A DNA stretch of 56,106 nucleotides. It comes from Desulfocapsa sp. (GTDB lineage: Bacteria; Desulfobacterota; Desulfobulbia; Desulfobulbales; Desulfocapsaceae). The stretch is taken from assembly GCA_013792135.1 (NCBI GenBank), contig VMSP01000088.1, positions 1 to 56,106 of the forward strand, in the 5' to 3' direction. The first letter of the stretch is position 1. Each line of letters begins with the position of its first letter. The notes under the pieces were generated by a model. It saw nothing but the letters and a program-made list of their open reading frames with translations. It was not told where the DNA came from and did no database searches. The position numbers and the translations under genes were made by a program. Shown here piece after piece: positions 9,001 through 17,551 of this stretch.

Positions 9001-10476
9001 CGGACATTCGTCGGTATTGCACAGGGGTCCGCAGAAAACCTGGTGACATTTCATTCTCTCCGCGTCTTCCTTGGCCAGGCCGGACATGGCAATAAAGGTG
9101 TCATTGGTTCGCAGTTGGTTGAAATCCAGATCTACCAAACGCTTGCCGTCAACCGCCGTATGAAAGAGACTGTCGAGTTCGTCGTGGGCGCTGATCAGCT
9201 CTTGATTCTTCTGCAGCAGCAGGCCGGCCTTGCGGGTTATTTCATCCTGTGCCTCCCTTCGTCTTTGGTTTTCCTCATGGAGTTCCTTGTTGCTCACCGC
9301 CAGTTTCGCGGTCATTTGATTGAATGCCTCTGCCAGATGACCGATTTCATCGGCTGAGGAAACGGGGAGTTGGATATCAAGATCGCCATCAGCCACCCGA
9401 TTCGCCCCGTCCCGCAAGACCCTGAGTGGTCTGGTTACGTTCCGGTTCATAATGAACAGCATGATGACCACCGAAAGCAGGGCCAGGGCTATGGCCAGAT
9501 AGATTTTATCCTCAAGAGGCCTGACCTCTGCCAATATCTCCCTGGAATTATTTTCAAGCACCACTATCCAGGAAAAATTACAAATCTGCTCATTCTTTGA
9601 GGTATTGACATAGCCCAGCAGGGTTTCCTGGCCGGAAGAAGAGCGGGAAGGGAAGTACCCCTTCTGTCCCTGAATCTGAGCGAAGAAAGGTTCAGTGGAC
9701 AGATTCGTGCCAATGGCGAAAGGGGTTGAGGCATAAAGCAGATTACCGGCAGTATCCATAATACGAAGGGTGGTTGACTGGTATTGCTGGAAGTCTGCTT
9801 CAGTTGGACGGATGATGGACATGAGCGGAACAAGGGCCTTGATCACCCCCACAAACTCGCCGTTCTGATTGGATATCCTGACAGCAATGAGGATGACACG
9901 ACCATCCTTCCCTTCCTCTGTCGAGCTGTCCATGCAGACATGGATACCCTCTGTGACGACCTCATCCCACCACTCTTGGTGCTGTTCACTATAGGCGGTC
10001 TGGGGGTCACCAGCCTCCCCTACCAGGAGGCCGAAGCGATTATAGACCGCTACTTTCTGGTAAAAAAGCTGACCATGCTCCTTTGCAAAAAAACGAATAA
10101 AGCGCTGTTCCAGCTTGTCGGAAAAACCTTCAATCCTGGCGGCAGTAGCCAGCCCCTGTACACTCGTATCGTGATCCGCTTGCCTGGGTTGCAAAGCGGC
10201 AAGCTGAAGCAAATTCGGATCAGAGGAGATGTGAAGGTTGGAGGCCTCCACAGCCATGCCAATGGTATCCCCCTGGTTGAGAAGCCTCATCTCTTCTATC
10301 CGTTGTGACAGATTCTGATCTATGCGCTGGATGAATTTTCTGGCAATACGGATGGTTCTCTGTCCTGCCATGTCTACCAGGACTGCCTTATTTATCTCGA
10401 GGGTGTAGAAGGACATAGCGGCAAAAAGCATGGTCAGGAGCACGTATCCGCCCAGAATCTTGGTCCGAATATTCAT
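6043..10476 (-). CDS. Giant membrane hybrid histidine kinase with three receivers
   Basis: Inner-membrane sensor kinase of 1477 residues. Membrane segments lie at about 7-27 and 323-343 and flank a ~290-residue periplasmic sensor that looks like a double Cache domain. A HAMP domain (~344-397) follows, then a PAS domain (~430-548) with four cysteines at 477, 482, 486 and 491, a GAF domain (~565-710), and a long heptad coiled coil rich in QQEEL and NEEL (~720-805). The kinase core has H818 in SHELRTPLN and ATPase motifs around 980-1012. Three receivers carry D1140, D1262 and D1408. The lipoprotein gene ends four bases upstream and probably supplies the ligand signal. CheR and CheB follow; the coiled coil is a possible methylation target. 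Confidence 0.92.
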   Translation of the reverse strand: MNIRTKILGGYVLLTMLFAAMSFYTLEINKAVLVDMAGQRTIRIARKFIQRIDQNLSQRIEEMRLLNQGDTIGMAVEASNLHISSDPNLLQLAALQPRQADHDTSVQGLATAARIEGFSDKLEQRFIRFFAKEHGQLFYQKVAVYNRFGLLVGEAGDPQTAYSEQHQEWWDEVVTEGIHVCMDSSTEEGKDGRVILIAVRISNQNGEFVGVIKALVPLMSIIRPTEADFQQYQSTTLRIMDTAGNLLYASTPFAIGTNLSTEPFFAQIQGQKGYFPSRSSSGQETLLGYVNTSKNEQICNFSWIVVLENNSREILAEVRPLEDKIYLAIALALLSVVIMLFIMNRNVTRPLRVLRDGANRVADGDLDIQLPVSSADEIGHLAEAFNQMTAKLAVSNKELHEENQRRREAQDEITRKAGLLLQKNQELISAHDELDSLFHTAVDGKRLVDLDFNQLRTNDTFIAMSGLAKEDAERMKCHQVFCGPLCNTDECPIRQFKAGAAGPIEREITMTRPDGKQLVCLTKAVRLNNPDGSFRAMIESFLDITDRKQAEMQLEQVAALKSNQNRLSDLMHSDLTLEALARNIITFLCQQSKAQTGLIYLADEEGTLRLAAGFAHRRKGHLSSEYRPGEGLVGQAALEKKEIIVADVPENYFTIESGLGETIPRHILVKPILHNDKVTAVIELGTLHAFDASLSPFLDAVNESIAVAIESSQTQTKLAATLAESQGLTEELQAQQEELRAANEELEEQTERLQETGEELRAQQEELEVTNEELAEKNDLLDRQKQEVERARQGLEEKAAALALASKYKSEFLANMSHELRTPLNSLLLLAQGLERNREGNLTEEQVESARIIHGSGSDLLTLINEILDLSKIEAGRTELQLGTVRISDLAEGLHDSFQHLADEKGIELKIIVTDEVPVEVSSDRQRLEQIIRNLMSNALKFTESGSVTVTFGRPAPETDLSASGLSVKECLAVAIKDSGIGIATEQRKVIFEAFQQADGSTSRKYGGTGLGLSISKELASLLGGEIQLESKLGSGSTFTLYLPNELATRKQETEMPLPAEAQEMAAEVEKKNIQLQIPDDRDSIAPSDRVMLIIEDDPNFARLLYKKCHEKGLKCLVTPTGEAGLELATKHHLCAVILDLGLPGMDGWNVLSSLKENTHTRHIPVHIVSAEEASTESLRKGAVGHITKPVKLEELEEVFRKLDKMSPEKPKRLLVVDNDPLIRREIVQLIGNGVVKTDEAGSGQEALAALRSGGYDCVVLDLGLPDMDGSELLTQLENEGVALPPVVVYTARDLTMDEEALLREHAESIVIKDVRSQERLLDEVSLFLHRVVSQMPEKKQQVIHNLHDMETVFKDKKVLVVDDDMRTTFAVARLLAESGMKPIKAANGEKALQLLDEQPDIDLVLMDIMMPVMDGYETMQRIRNQDRFRNLPIIVLSAKAMPEDRNKCLAAGANDYLPKPLDQERLFSMMRVWLCR

Positions 10477-10480
10477 CTGT

Positions 10481-11611
10481 TCAGTCTCCGAAGATTATGG
10501 CGCCATTTTTGATCCGGGCCGGATAGAGGTGAAAATTGATCTCATGGCTTCCCCGGGGGACCAGAATGTCACCCATTGCGCTGGGGAAATGGTATCCCTG
10601 CTCAAGCACTTTTTTGATGTTCGCGCGGGAAACCGGCACATTCTGCAGCAGGCCGCGCAGCAGAAACAGTATATCATAGCCGACAGCGCTCTGGTGATCA
10701 AGTGGTCTGTTGAATCTGGCAGTATACTTATCACGCAGATTTTGGGCGTAGGGGTAGTTTTTGTTGTAGAGAAGCGGGGCTGCCAGGCGGATACCCTCGA
10801 ACTCGGCCATTGTCAGGAAACCGGGCCATGCTCCCCCTGAAGAGGTAATGATCTGCCGGTTGAATCCGGCCTGCCGCACCTGCTTGATGACCTTGCTGAT
10901 AAAATTAACCTGGCCGACGACATAGAGACCGTCTACCTCACCCAGCTTGGCGATTTTGTCCTGAATATTGAAATCATCCTCGGTGAAATGCTGCTCAGTC
11001 ACACTCCATCCCGCTTGTGCCTTGCAGGCCGCTGATAAGAGCTGAGTGACCGACTGCCCATAGGGGCCGCTCTGGTAGAATATCCCCAGACGCTTGCTCC
11101 CTTGCTTGTCAAGGATGGAGATCACCGGTGTAACCTCATCACTGGCCATGGGATAGTAGCGGAATACCCATTTCTTGTCTGTGGTGAAGTCCTGGGCAGA
11201 GGTCACCAGCCCGATCAGTGGTACTTCCATGCGCTCCGCCATTGGGGCCAGTGCCATGGAGACCGGGCTGAGGGTGGAGAGATAAAGTACCGGATGGTGC
11301 TGGGCCTCAAGTTGCGCCATGGCCTTTTTCCCTTCTTCCGGATCGGACTTGCTGTCTTCAATGAACAACTCGATGGGGTGACCATTCATGCCGCCGTTGC
11401 CGTTGATTTCTTCAACTGCCATGAGCATGGCATCCCGCAGATCGCTGAGGTAGCCGCCCGATCCGGTCAGGGAAATAATAGCCCCAATCCTGATAGGTTC
11501 CGGCTGCCGGTTACAGGAGACTGTCAAGGTAACAATTACGCAAAGCAGCAGCATCAAGAGGATGTGCCATACAGATCTTTTCCCGCCGACAATGATGGTT
11601 GCACTCTTCAT
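10481..11611 (-). CDS. Periplasmic-binding lipoprotein (Leu/Ile/Val-binding type)
   Basis: Type I periplasmic-binding protein of the branched-chain amino acid or amide receptor family (376 residues). A hydrophobic signal is followed by a lipobox ending VSC, then IRIGAIISLTGSGG, the usual start of the mature fold. The ATG at 11611 has AGGAGGG six bases upstream, better than an in-frame codon at 11638. No ABC transporter permease or ATPase accompanies it; instead it is four bases from a large sensor kinase. It therefore probably presents a bound ligand to the kinase periplasmic domain. The ligand cannot be read from the sequence. Confidence 0.87.
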   Translation of the reverse strand: MKSATIIVGGKRSVWHILLMLLLCVIVTLTVSCNRQPEPIRIGAIISLTGSGGYLSDLRDAMLMAVEEINGNGGMNGHPIELFIEDSKSDPEEGKKAMAQLEAQHHPVLYLSTLSPVSMALAPMAERMEVPLIGLVTSAQDFTTDKKWVFRYYPMASDEVTPVISILDKQGSKRLGIFYQSGPYGQSVTQLLSAACKAQAGWSVTEQHFTEDDFNIQDKIAKLGEVDGLYVVGQVNFISKVIKQVRQAGFNRQIITSSGGAWPGFLTMAEFEGIRLAAPLLYNKNYPYAQNLRDKYTARFNRPLDHQSAVGYDILFLLRGLLQNVPVSRANIKKVLEQGYHFPSAMGDILVPRGSHEINFHLYPARIKNGAIIFGD

Positions 11612-11972
11612 GCTGACCCTCCTAGCTCTTGTGGACATTGCTTCAACCGGGAGTGCGAATATTCCCAGTGTAACGTAAAACTATAGTCAAGAAGTACAGA
11701 TCCGCAGGAGATACTGTTGCTGAAAAATCCATTGATCTCGCACAGAGACGCAGAGACGGAAAAAAATATCAGCGCCTTGCGCAAGCAATTTTTTACAAAA
11801 AAAAAAATTACTTTTGTTGATGGTGAATGCTAATTTTTTTAATTTATACGTTGATGATATATGCTGGAGCAGAGATAAGCAAGGCGGATTGCTGAACAGC
11901 GTTCATGGTGGCAGCATCTCAAACCGTCAGAGGCATGAGAGAGCAAAATCAGAGGAAAGAGGAAAAATTATT
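11612..11972. other. Gene-free stretch, 361 bases
   Basis: AT-rich DNA between two minus-strand operons; it must hold the promoter of the lipoprotein-kinase operon. I see the short palindrome CTTGCGCAAG near 11776, poly-A and poly-T tracts at 11808-11858 and the phrase CACAGAGACGCAGAGACGG near 11740, but no gene and no convincing terminator or promoter. Confidence 0.5.
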
Positions 11973-14108
11973 TTAACATAATGTCATGCCCGGAACCAGG
12001 AAGCGTTCCACTTCATCCGCAGGCATCGGCTTACTGATAAAAAATCCCTGTATTTCATCACAGAGATGTTGACGCATAAACTGAAGCTGCTCCAGAGTTT
12101 CCACTCCTTCAGCAATGGTTTTGAGGCCAAGACTTCCGGCCAGGGCGATAATAGCGGTGATAATGGCTGCATCATTGGGATCCGTAGTAATGTCCATGAC
12201 AAAACTGCGGTCGATTTTCAAGGTATCAAGGGGGAAGCGTTTCAGGTAGTTCATGGAGGAATATCCCGTTCCGAAATCATCAACCGACAAAGTCACCCCA
12301 AGCTCTTTCAAGAGGACGAGGGTAATAATCGTCGCCTCAATATCCTGCATAATACAACTCTCCGTCAATTCCAGTTCCAGCATGGATGATGATAGACCAC
12401 TGTCATCCAGGGCCTGTTTGACCATCGTCACCAGACCCCCCTGGCGAAACTGGTGGCTGGAGATATTGACTGCCATACGAATCTGTGCCAGGCCAGCCTG
12501 ATGCCAGACGCATGCCTGACGACAGGCCTCATTTAATACCCATGCACCAATGGGGATAATAAGACCCGATTCTTCAGCAATGGAGATAAATTGCTGCGGG
12601 GCAATCAGGCCTCGCTCAGGATGCTGCCAACGGATCAGCGCCTCAAGCCCGGAAATTTTTCCACTGTACAGATCAATCTGCGGCTGATAAAAGAGCACAA
12701 ACTCATCTCGTTCCAAGGCTTTTTTCAGGTCGATTTCAAGATTCAGCCTTTCAATGGCCCGATCATTCATATCATGGGCAAAGAATTTAAAGGTATTGCC
12801 ACCGCTCTGCTTGGCGTAGGCCATAGCCACGTCGGCGTTTTTAAGCAGTGCCTCAACATCTTCAGTATCCCCGGGGTAAATAGAAATACCGATACTGCAG
12901 GAAATATTCATTTCCTGACCACCCACAGAAATAGGTTCTTGCAACATTTCCAGTATCCGCCTGGCCACGTAGGAGATGGACTCCTCTTTGAAAATTCCGG
13001 TGAGAAGGATACTGAATTCATCTCCGGTCAAGCGTGACAAAATAAACTCGGGCTCCTTGGCTAAAACAAATTTTCCGAAGATATCGGATCTCCGAACAGA
13101 GGATGCCAGGGAGCTTGCAATCATTTTTAACAGCTCGTCTCCTGCTTTGTGGCCAAGCGTATCGTTAATGCGTTTGAAACGATCAACACCGATATAGAGC
13201 AGGGCCACCTTGCTTTTTGCCCGCATGGCGGCGAACAGCGCCTGTTCCACATATTTGGTAAAGAGCAGACGATTGGGCAAACCGGTCAGAGCGTCATAAT
13301 AGGCCAGAAAACGGATCTTTTCTTCCGCCTGCCTTCTCTCGCTGACATCCTGCACTGTGCCGTGCATACTGACGGGAGCCCCATTGCTATCATGTTCCAC
13401 CTCGGCCTGCTCATGAATGATGCGGGTCGATCCGTCCGCCAGTTGTATCCTATATTCCAGTCGGTATGGTTTTTTTTCATCCAGGGCATTTTTCACAGTC
13501 GCCCGGACCGCTTCATTGTCGTCTGGATGGACACATTGCAGAAACATTTCATGACTGAACCGGCCATCGACGGGGGCCAAGCCGCATAAAACACACATCT
13601 GATCTGAACAATATACTGTATCTTTGTCGAAACCCCAGTCCCAGTTGCCCAGCTTGGCTATCTTCTGGGCAATAGACAAACGTTGTTCGCTCTGGCGCAG
13701 GTTGCGAAAGGCCTCTCCGGCACGCAGCAGATAACGCACCCGATGGCTCAAGAGCGGCCAGTTAACCGGTTTGGTCATAAAATCGGTGGCGCCGGCATCA
13801 AAGGCCCGCAGGATCGAGGCAATATCATCCAGACCGGTCACCAGAACAATGGCCGTGTCAATGCCGTTGGGCAACTTTCTCATCTCGGCACAGGCAGTAA
13901 AACCATCCATGCGCGGCATCTTGACATCCATGAGAACGAGATCAGGAGAGATACGCTGAAAAAGCTCCAGTGCCTCCACACCATCCTCCGCCTCTTCCAC
14001 TGCCAGATTATCCTCAAGAAGAGTCTCAACAATGAGCAACCGTAACGCCATATCATCATCGACGACAAGCACAATCGGCTGTCGGCTGACACCTTTGCTG
14101 TTATGCAT
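11973..14108 (-). CDS. Receiver-PAS-GGDEF-EAL protein (cyclic-di-GMP signalling)
   Basis: Cytoplasmic 711-residue output protein: receiver (D61 in VLMDVKMP), PAS (~145-258), GGDEF (~270-440) and EAL (~455-700). The EAL half keeps EAL (489-491), NIS and DDFGTGYSS (610-618), so phosphodiesterase activity is likely. The GGDEF half reads TGDEF (361-365) and carries an insert of roughly 12 residues just before it, so cyclase activity is uncertain and this half may be a GTP-sensing domain. The gene overlaps the upstream phosphorelay kinase by eight bases, making that kinase the likely phosphodonor. It is the last gene of the TonB receptor, YfiR-like, kinase operon, placing c-di-GMP turnover at the end of the pathway. 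Confidence 0.93.
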   Translation of the reverse strand: MHNSKGVSRQPIVLVVDDDMALRLLIVETLLEDNLAVEEAEDGVEALELFQRISPDLVLMDVKMPRMDGFTACAEMRKLPNGIDTAIVLVTGLDDIASILRAFDAGATDFMTKPVNWPLLSHRVRYLLRAGEAFRNLRQSEQRLSIAQKIAKLGNWDWGFDKDTVYCSDQMCVLCGLAPVDGRFSHEMFLQCVHPDDNEAVRATVKNALDEKKPYRLEYRIQLADGSTRIIHEQAEVEHDSNGAPVSMHGTVQDVSERRQAEEKIRFLAYYDALTGLPNRLLFTKYVEQALFAAMRAKSKVALLYIGVDRFKRINDTLGHKAGDELLKMIASSLASSVRRSDIFGKFVLAKEPEFILSRLTGDEFSILLTGIFKEESISYVARRILEMLQEPISVGGQEMNISCSIGISIYPGDTEDVEALLKNADVAMAYAKQSGGNTFKFFAHDMNDRAIERLNLEIDLKKALERDEFVLFYQPQIDLYSGKISGLEALIRWQHPERGLIAPQQFISIAEESGLIIPIGAWVLNEACRQACVWHQAGLAQIRMAVNISSHQFRQGGLVTMVKQALDDSGLSSSMLELELTESCIMQDIEATIITLVLLKELGVTLSVDDFGTGYSSMNYLKRFPLDTLKIDRSFVMDITTDPNDAAIITAIIALAGSLGLKTIAEGVETLEQLQFMRQHLCDEIQGFFISKPMPADEVERFLVPGMTLC

Positions 14109-16962
14109 CAGGTATATTCTCCAGTTCTACCAGAAACGCATCAAGAACCTCTTGGAAGGACTCCTCCAGGATAGCAAGAAAATCCTTTGCCGCCTCGGAT
14201 TTTTGACGATAACCAAAATCTTCCAGCTCTTTGCAAATTCCGGCCAGTTTAACGGCCCCGAGATTAGCACTTGCCGACTTCAGGCTGTGGGCCGATTCCT
14301 GCAGGAGAACGCTGTCTCCACTGCTGACAGCATCTCGAATGGATCGCAGGAGGGCCGGGGAGTTCTGCTGATACAGCTCTATAATTTTTTTCAAGACATT
14401 GGGTCTACCCGGACGCTGCAGTGAACGAATCATATCCAGTCTTGCCTGGTCGAGAAGTGATTTCCCCTGAGACCGACCCTCCAGCTCAGGAGCCCCTTCT
14501 ATCTTCCGGCTCGTTATGGTTCTGGATTTCAAGAACTTCTCCATAACCTTCTGCAATGAATCCATATAAAAAGGCTTACTTAAATAATCATCCATACCGG
14601 CAGCCTGGCATTTTTCCTTGATGCCCATCTGCACGTCTCCGGTCAGTGCTATAATGGGCACCCGCTCTTTTCCGCACTCGGCCTCATTTCTCCGTATTTC
14701 CTTTGTGGCTGCGAAACCATCCATTTCCGGCATATGGCAATCCATCAGGATAAGATCGTATTTTTTACCGGTGGCTGCAGCCACCGCCTCTCTACCGTTT
14801 TCTGCCATATCAATCCGACACTGCATTATATGCAGCATAAATTGACAGACATCCTGATTGATCAGGTTATCTTCAGCCAGAAGGATCTGCGCATCAAAAA
14901 CAATAGTCGATGAAAGTGAGCCATCCGGGTGCGCTACTCCTTCATCTGCTTTTTTTTCCAACCGGGAGAGAAGAGTAGCAAAGAGCAGGTTTTGGCGAAC
15001 CGGTTTGGAAAGATACAACTCGACACCAGCGCGGGCTGCCAGAGACGACTGGTCATCAAAAGAAGCAGAACTTAACATAACAAGACCGATATCACAGATT
15101 AATGGATCGGTCCGTATCTGCCGAGCCAACTCAATGCCATCCATTTCCGGCATGTGCCAATCGAGAAGAGCAACATCATAGGATACACCCTCAGCAGCGG
15201 ACTTTCTCAGCAAATCCAGAGCCTGAGCCCCGCTTTCGACCGCAGCACAGGTGACCCCCCAAAATCGCACCTGGCTTGTCAGAATATCACGATTGGTGGC
15301 ATTATCATCAACAATGAGAAGCCGCATACCGAGAAGATTGTCCCTTTTTTTATACCTCTCGCCGGAATCGGGGCGACAGGTGAACGTCAAGGTGAACCAG
15401 AAAACTGAACCTCGGCCCAGCTCACTTTCGACACCTATTTCACCCCCCATGAGCTCAACGAGTTGACGAGAGATGGAGAGTCCAAGACCGGTGCCACCAT
15501 ATTTTCTGGTAGTTGAGCTGTCCGCCTGGGAAAACAGATCAAAAATATGATCTTTCTGGTCTGGGCTAACACCTATACCCGTGTCTTCGACAGCAAAACG
15601 AAATGTTCTTTTTTCTCCTGCTGCCGCCACCTCCTCAATGCGCACCACCACTTCACCCGAATTGGTAAATTTAATGGCATTAGAGAGCAGATTCACCAGT
15701 ACCTGACGCAACCGGTTTGAATCTCCCTTGGCGGCAATGGGCATAGGACCTACAAAGACAGGGATTAATTCAAGACCCTTAGCATGGGCCCGCTCTGCCA
15801 TCATCTCGGCAGCATCTTCAACCAGTTCGCGCAGATCAAAAATATGCTCTTCCAGTTCGAGCTTGCCTGCCTCTATTTTGGAGAAATCAAGAATATCGTT
15901 GATAATAGCCAGAAGGGAATCGGCAGAACGCAGGATTGTGTCGGCAAAATGACGCTGTCTCTCTTTGAGACCCGTATTAAGTAGCAGCTCTGTCATCCCC
16001 AGGATCCCATTCATCGGTGTACGTATCTCGTGACTCATAGTGGACAGGAATTCACTTTTGGCCCTACTGGCGGCCTTGGCATCGACAAGGGCTGTCTCCA
16101 GATTCCGTACAGTTTCTTCCAGTTCTTCCTTGGCAAGCGAAAGCTCACTTGTTCGAGAAGCAACCATATTCTCCAGGCCTGTGCTATACTGAAACAGGGC
16201 ATTGTCTCTGGACTGAATCTCGGTGACCATGTCATTGAAACGGTCAATCAGGACACCGAATTCATCGTTGCTCTCTTTCTTCACCCTGACTGAATAATTT
16301 TTCCCCCGTGTTATCTCCCCCATTGACTGCACCAGAGAAAAAAGCGGACCGGTAAAGGCTTTCTGCATCCTGGTGGCAACAAAGAGAACAACAGCGAGAG
16401 AGAAGGCAACAATAAATGAAATAACGACATAAAAGGAACGAAGCCTGGTATGGAGCCGGCTCATATCATTGACCAGATGAATCACCCCCACCGAGTTCTC
16501 GGCAAAATTGACATCCTGTATAATATGCATATAGCCGTCTGCCATAAAACTGATGGAACCGACCTGAAGCTCGTCACTCTTCAACCTTATTTTCTCATCC
16601 AGATGACGGTGAATCGCAGCACGGAGATTTGCATCACTGTGACCATCAGAGCTGTATTCTGCAAATAAGGCACCTTGCGCATCATGCAAATCGGCATGGA
16701 TTATTTCAGGTTTAACCCGGAGGCTTTTCAACATGCCCCCGGCAGCCTCCTGATCATTAAAGGCCAAAGCTGCACCGCTGTTTGAAGCGATCACCTCGGC
16801 CATAGAAGACAGCTCTTCAGCAATATATTTACGGGCATTTACTTTCTCGTTCACAACCAATGCAGTGGTGACCAGAATCAGAGCCAGCACGGTAGTCAGA
16901 CTCATCATCAGAAGAAGCTTGGTTCTGATGGAGAGATTATGACTTTGCAATAAGCTGCTCAT
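14101..16962 (-). CDS. BarA-like hybrid kinase with two receivers and Hpt
   Basis: Inner-membrane phosphorelay kinase of about 953 residues. Two membrane segments (~15-38 and ~180-200) enclose a small periplasmic sensor resembling the CHASE8 type, then HAMP, HisKA with H311 in STMSHEIRTPMNG, an ATPase domain with DTGIGV and GTGLGLS, receiver 1 (D601 in LLDWHMPEMDG), receiver 2 (D741 in LMDCHMPEMDG) and a C-terminal Hpt with H892 in ESAHSLKS. The ATG at 16962 is used because GGAGGG lies eight bases upstream; a GTG three codons earlier abuts that site. It starts one base after the yfiR-like stop codon and overlaps the GGDEF-EAL gene, so all three are translationally coupled. Confidence 0.93.
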   Translation of the reverse strand: MSSLLQSHNLSIRTKLLLMMSLTTVLALILVTTALVVNEKVNARKYIAEELSSMAEVIASNSGAALAFNDQEAAGGMLKSLRVKPEIIHADLHDAQGALFAEYSSDGHSDANLRAAIHRHLDEKIRLKSDELQVGSISFMADGYMHIIQDVNFAENSVGVIHLVNDMSRLHTRLRSFYVVISFIVAFSLAVVLFVATRMQKAFTGPLFSLVQSMGEITRGKNYSVRVKKESNDEFGVLIDRFNDMVTEIQSRDNALFQYSTGLENMVASRTSELSLAKEELEETVRNLETALVDAKAASRAKSEFLSTMSHEIRTPMNGILGMTELLLNTGLKERQRHFADTILRSADSLLAIINDILDFSKIEAGKLELEEHIFDLRELVEDAAEMMAERAHAKGLELIPVFVGPMPIAAKGDSNRLRQVLVNLLSNAIKFTNSGEVVVRIEEVAAAGEKRTFRFAVEDTGIGVSPDQKDHIFDLFSQADSSTTRKYGGTGLGLSISRQLVELMGGEIGVESELGRGSVFWFTLTFTCRPDSGERYKKRDNLLGMRLLIVDDNATNRDILTSQVRFWGVTCAAVESGAQALDLLRKSAAEGVSYDVALLDWHMPEMDGIELARQIRTDPLICDIGLVMLSSASFDDQSSLAARAGVELYLSKPVRQNLLFATLLSRLEKKADEGVAHPDGSLSSTIVFDAQILLAEDNLINQDVCQFMLHIMQCRIDMAENGREAVAAATGKKYDLILMDCHMPEMDGFAATKEIRRNEAECGKERVPIIALTGDVQMGIKEKCQAAGMDDYLSKPFYMDSLQKVMEKFLKSRTITSRKIEGAPELEGRSQGKSLLDQARLDMIRSLQRPGRPNVLKKIIELYQQNSPALLRSIRDAVSSGDSVLLQESAHSLKSASANLGAVKLAGICKELEDFGYRQKSEAAKDFLAILEESFQEVLDAFLVELENIPDA

Positions 16963-16963
16963 T

Positions 16964-17542
16964 TCAGTCACCCTCCACGATATTTGCCAACTGCAGGATC
17001 CGGGAACTAATTTTCAGTCGATGTCGCTCAGCTTCCCGAGGGTTTATCTCAAAATGCAGCCTGCCATTTTTACTGATAAAATTAATGATCCCTCCGATTC
17101 TGGCAAAGTCAGGCGTTTCGCCGATAATCAACACCGGTTGGTCTTTGACGGCAGTCAAAAACCTGAGCAGAGTGGCACGGTCAATTGCATTACTGACAAA
17201 AAGAATTTCACAGCCCCGGCAGTCCCCTGCCGGGGGTATGAAACGAACTCGCAAGGTCCTGTCACCGACCTGCTTGCCATCAATGGACTTAAAGGCCATG
17301 GCAAGCGATTCATCTTCTCCGACAAGCCCGACATCAATGGTTGCAGGAGAGTCGGCAAAGATTTTTTCGGGCCAGAGGGTGACCTTGGCAAAATTGAGGA
17401 TAAACGCCGCCTTCACCGCATACTCCTCCCCTTCTCTGGCGAATACTTTATCGGAGAGCAGCAGACTGCTTCCCAGGCACCAGAGGCAAAGAGAAATTAC
17501 CAAAGCCCAGTTGTTATGTATGGTTTTCTTGAACACAGACAC
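16964..17542 (-). CDS. YfiR-like periplasmic protein (DUF4154)
   Basis: Exported protein of 192 residues with a signal peptide (cleavage near VFA-REGEE). The mature part begins YAVKAAFILNFAKVTLWPE and has FVSNAI, IGETPDFARIGGIINF and a C-terminal ISSRILQLANIV, the signature of the YfiR/DUF4154 family. In Pseudomonas, YfiR restrains a membrane diguanylate cyclase from the periplasm. Here the gene lies between a TonB-dependent receptor (nine bases upstream) and a kinase with a periplasmic domain, so it may pass an outer-membrane signal to that kinase. Two cysteines in GDCRGCE could form a disulfide. Confidence 0.88.
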   Translation of the reverse strand: MSVFKKTIHNNWALVISLCLWCLGSSLLLSDKVFAREGEEYAVKAAFILNFAKVTLWPEKIFADSPATIDVGLVGEDESLAMAFKSIDGKQVGDRTLRVRFIPPAGDCRGCEILFVSNAIDRATLLRFLTAVKDQPVLIIGETPDFARIGGIINFISKNGRLHFEINPREAERHRLKISSRILQLANIVEGD

Positions 17543-17551
17543 GGCCTCGGC

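Noticed and set aside
11740-11765. Phrase CACAGAGACGCAGAGACGG, with a similar one near 22973.
   Set aside because: The likeness is short and has no inverted repeat or fixed context; two weak matches do not support a repeat family.
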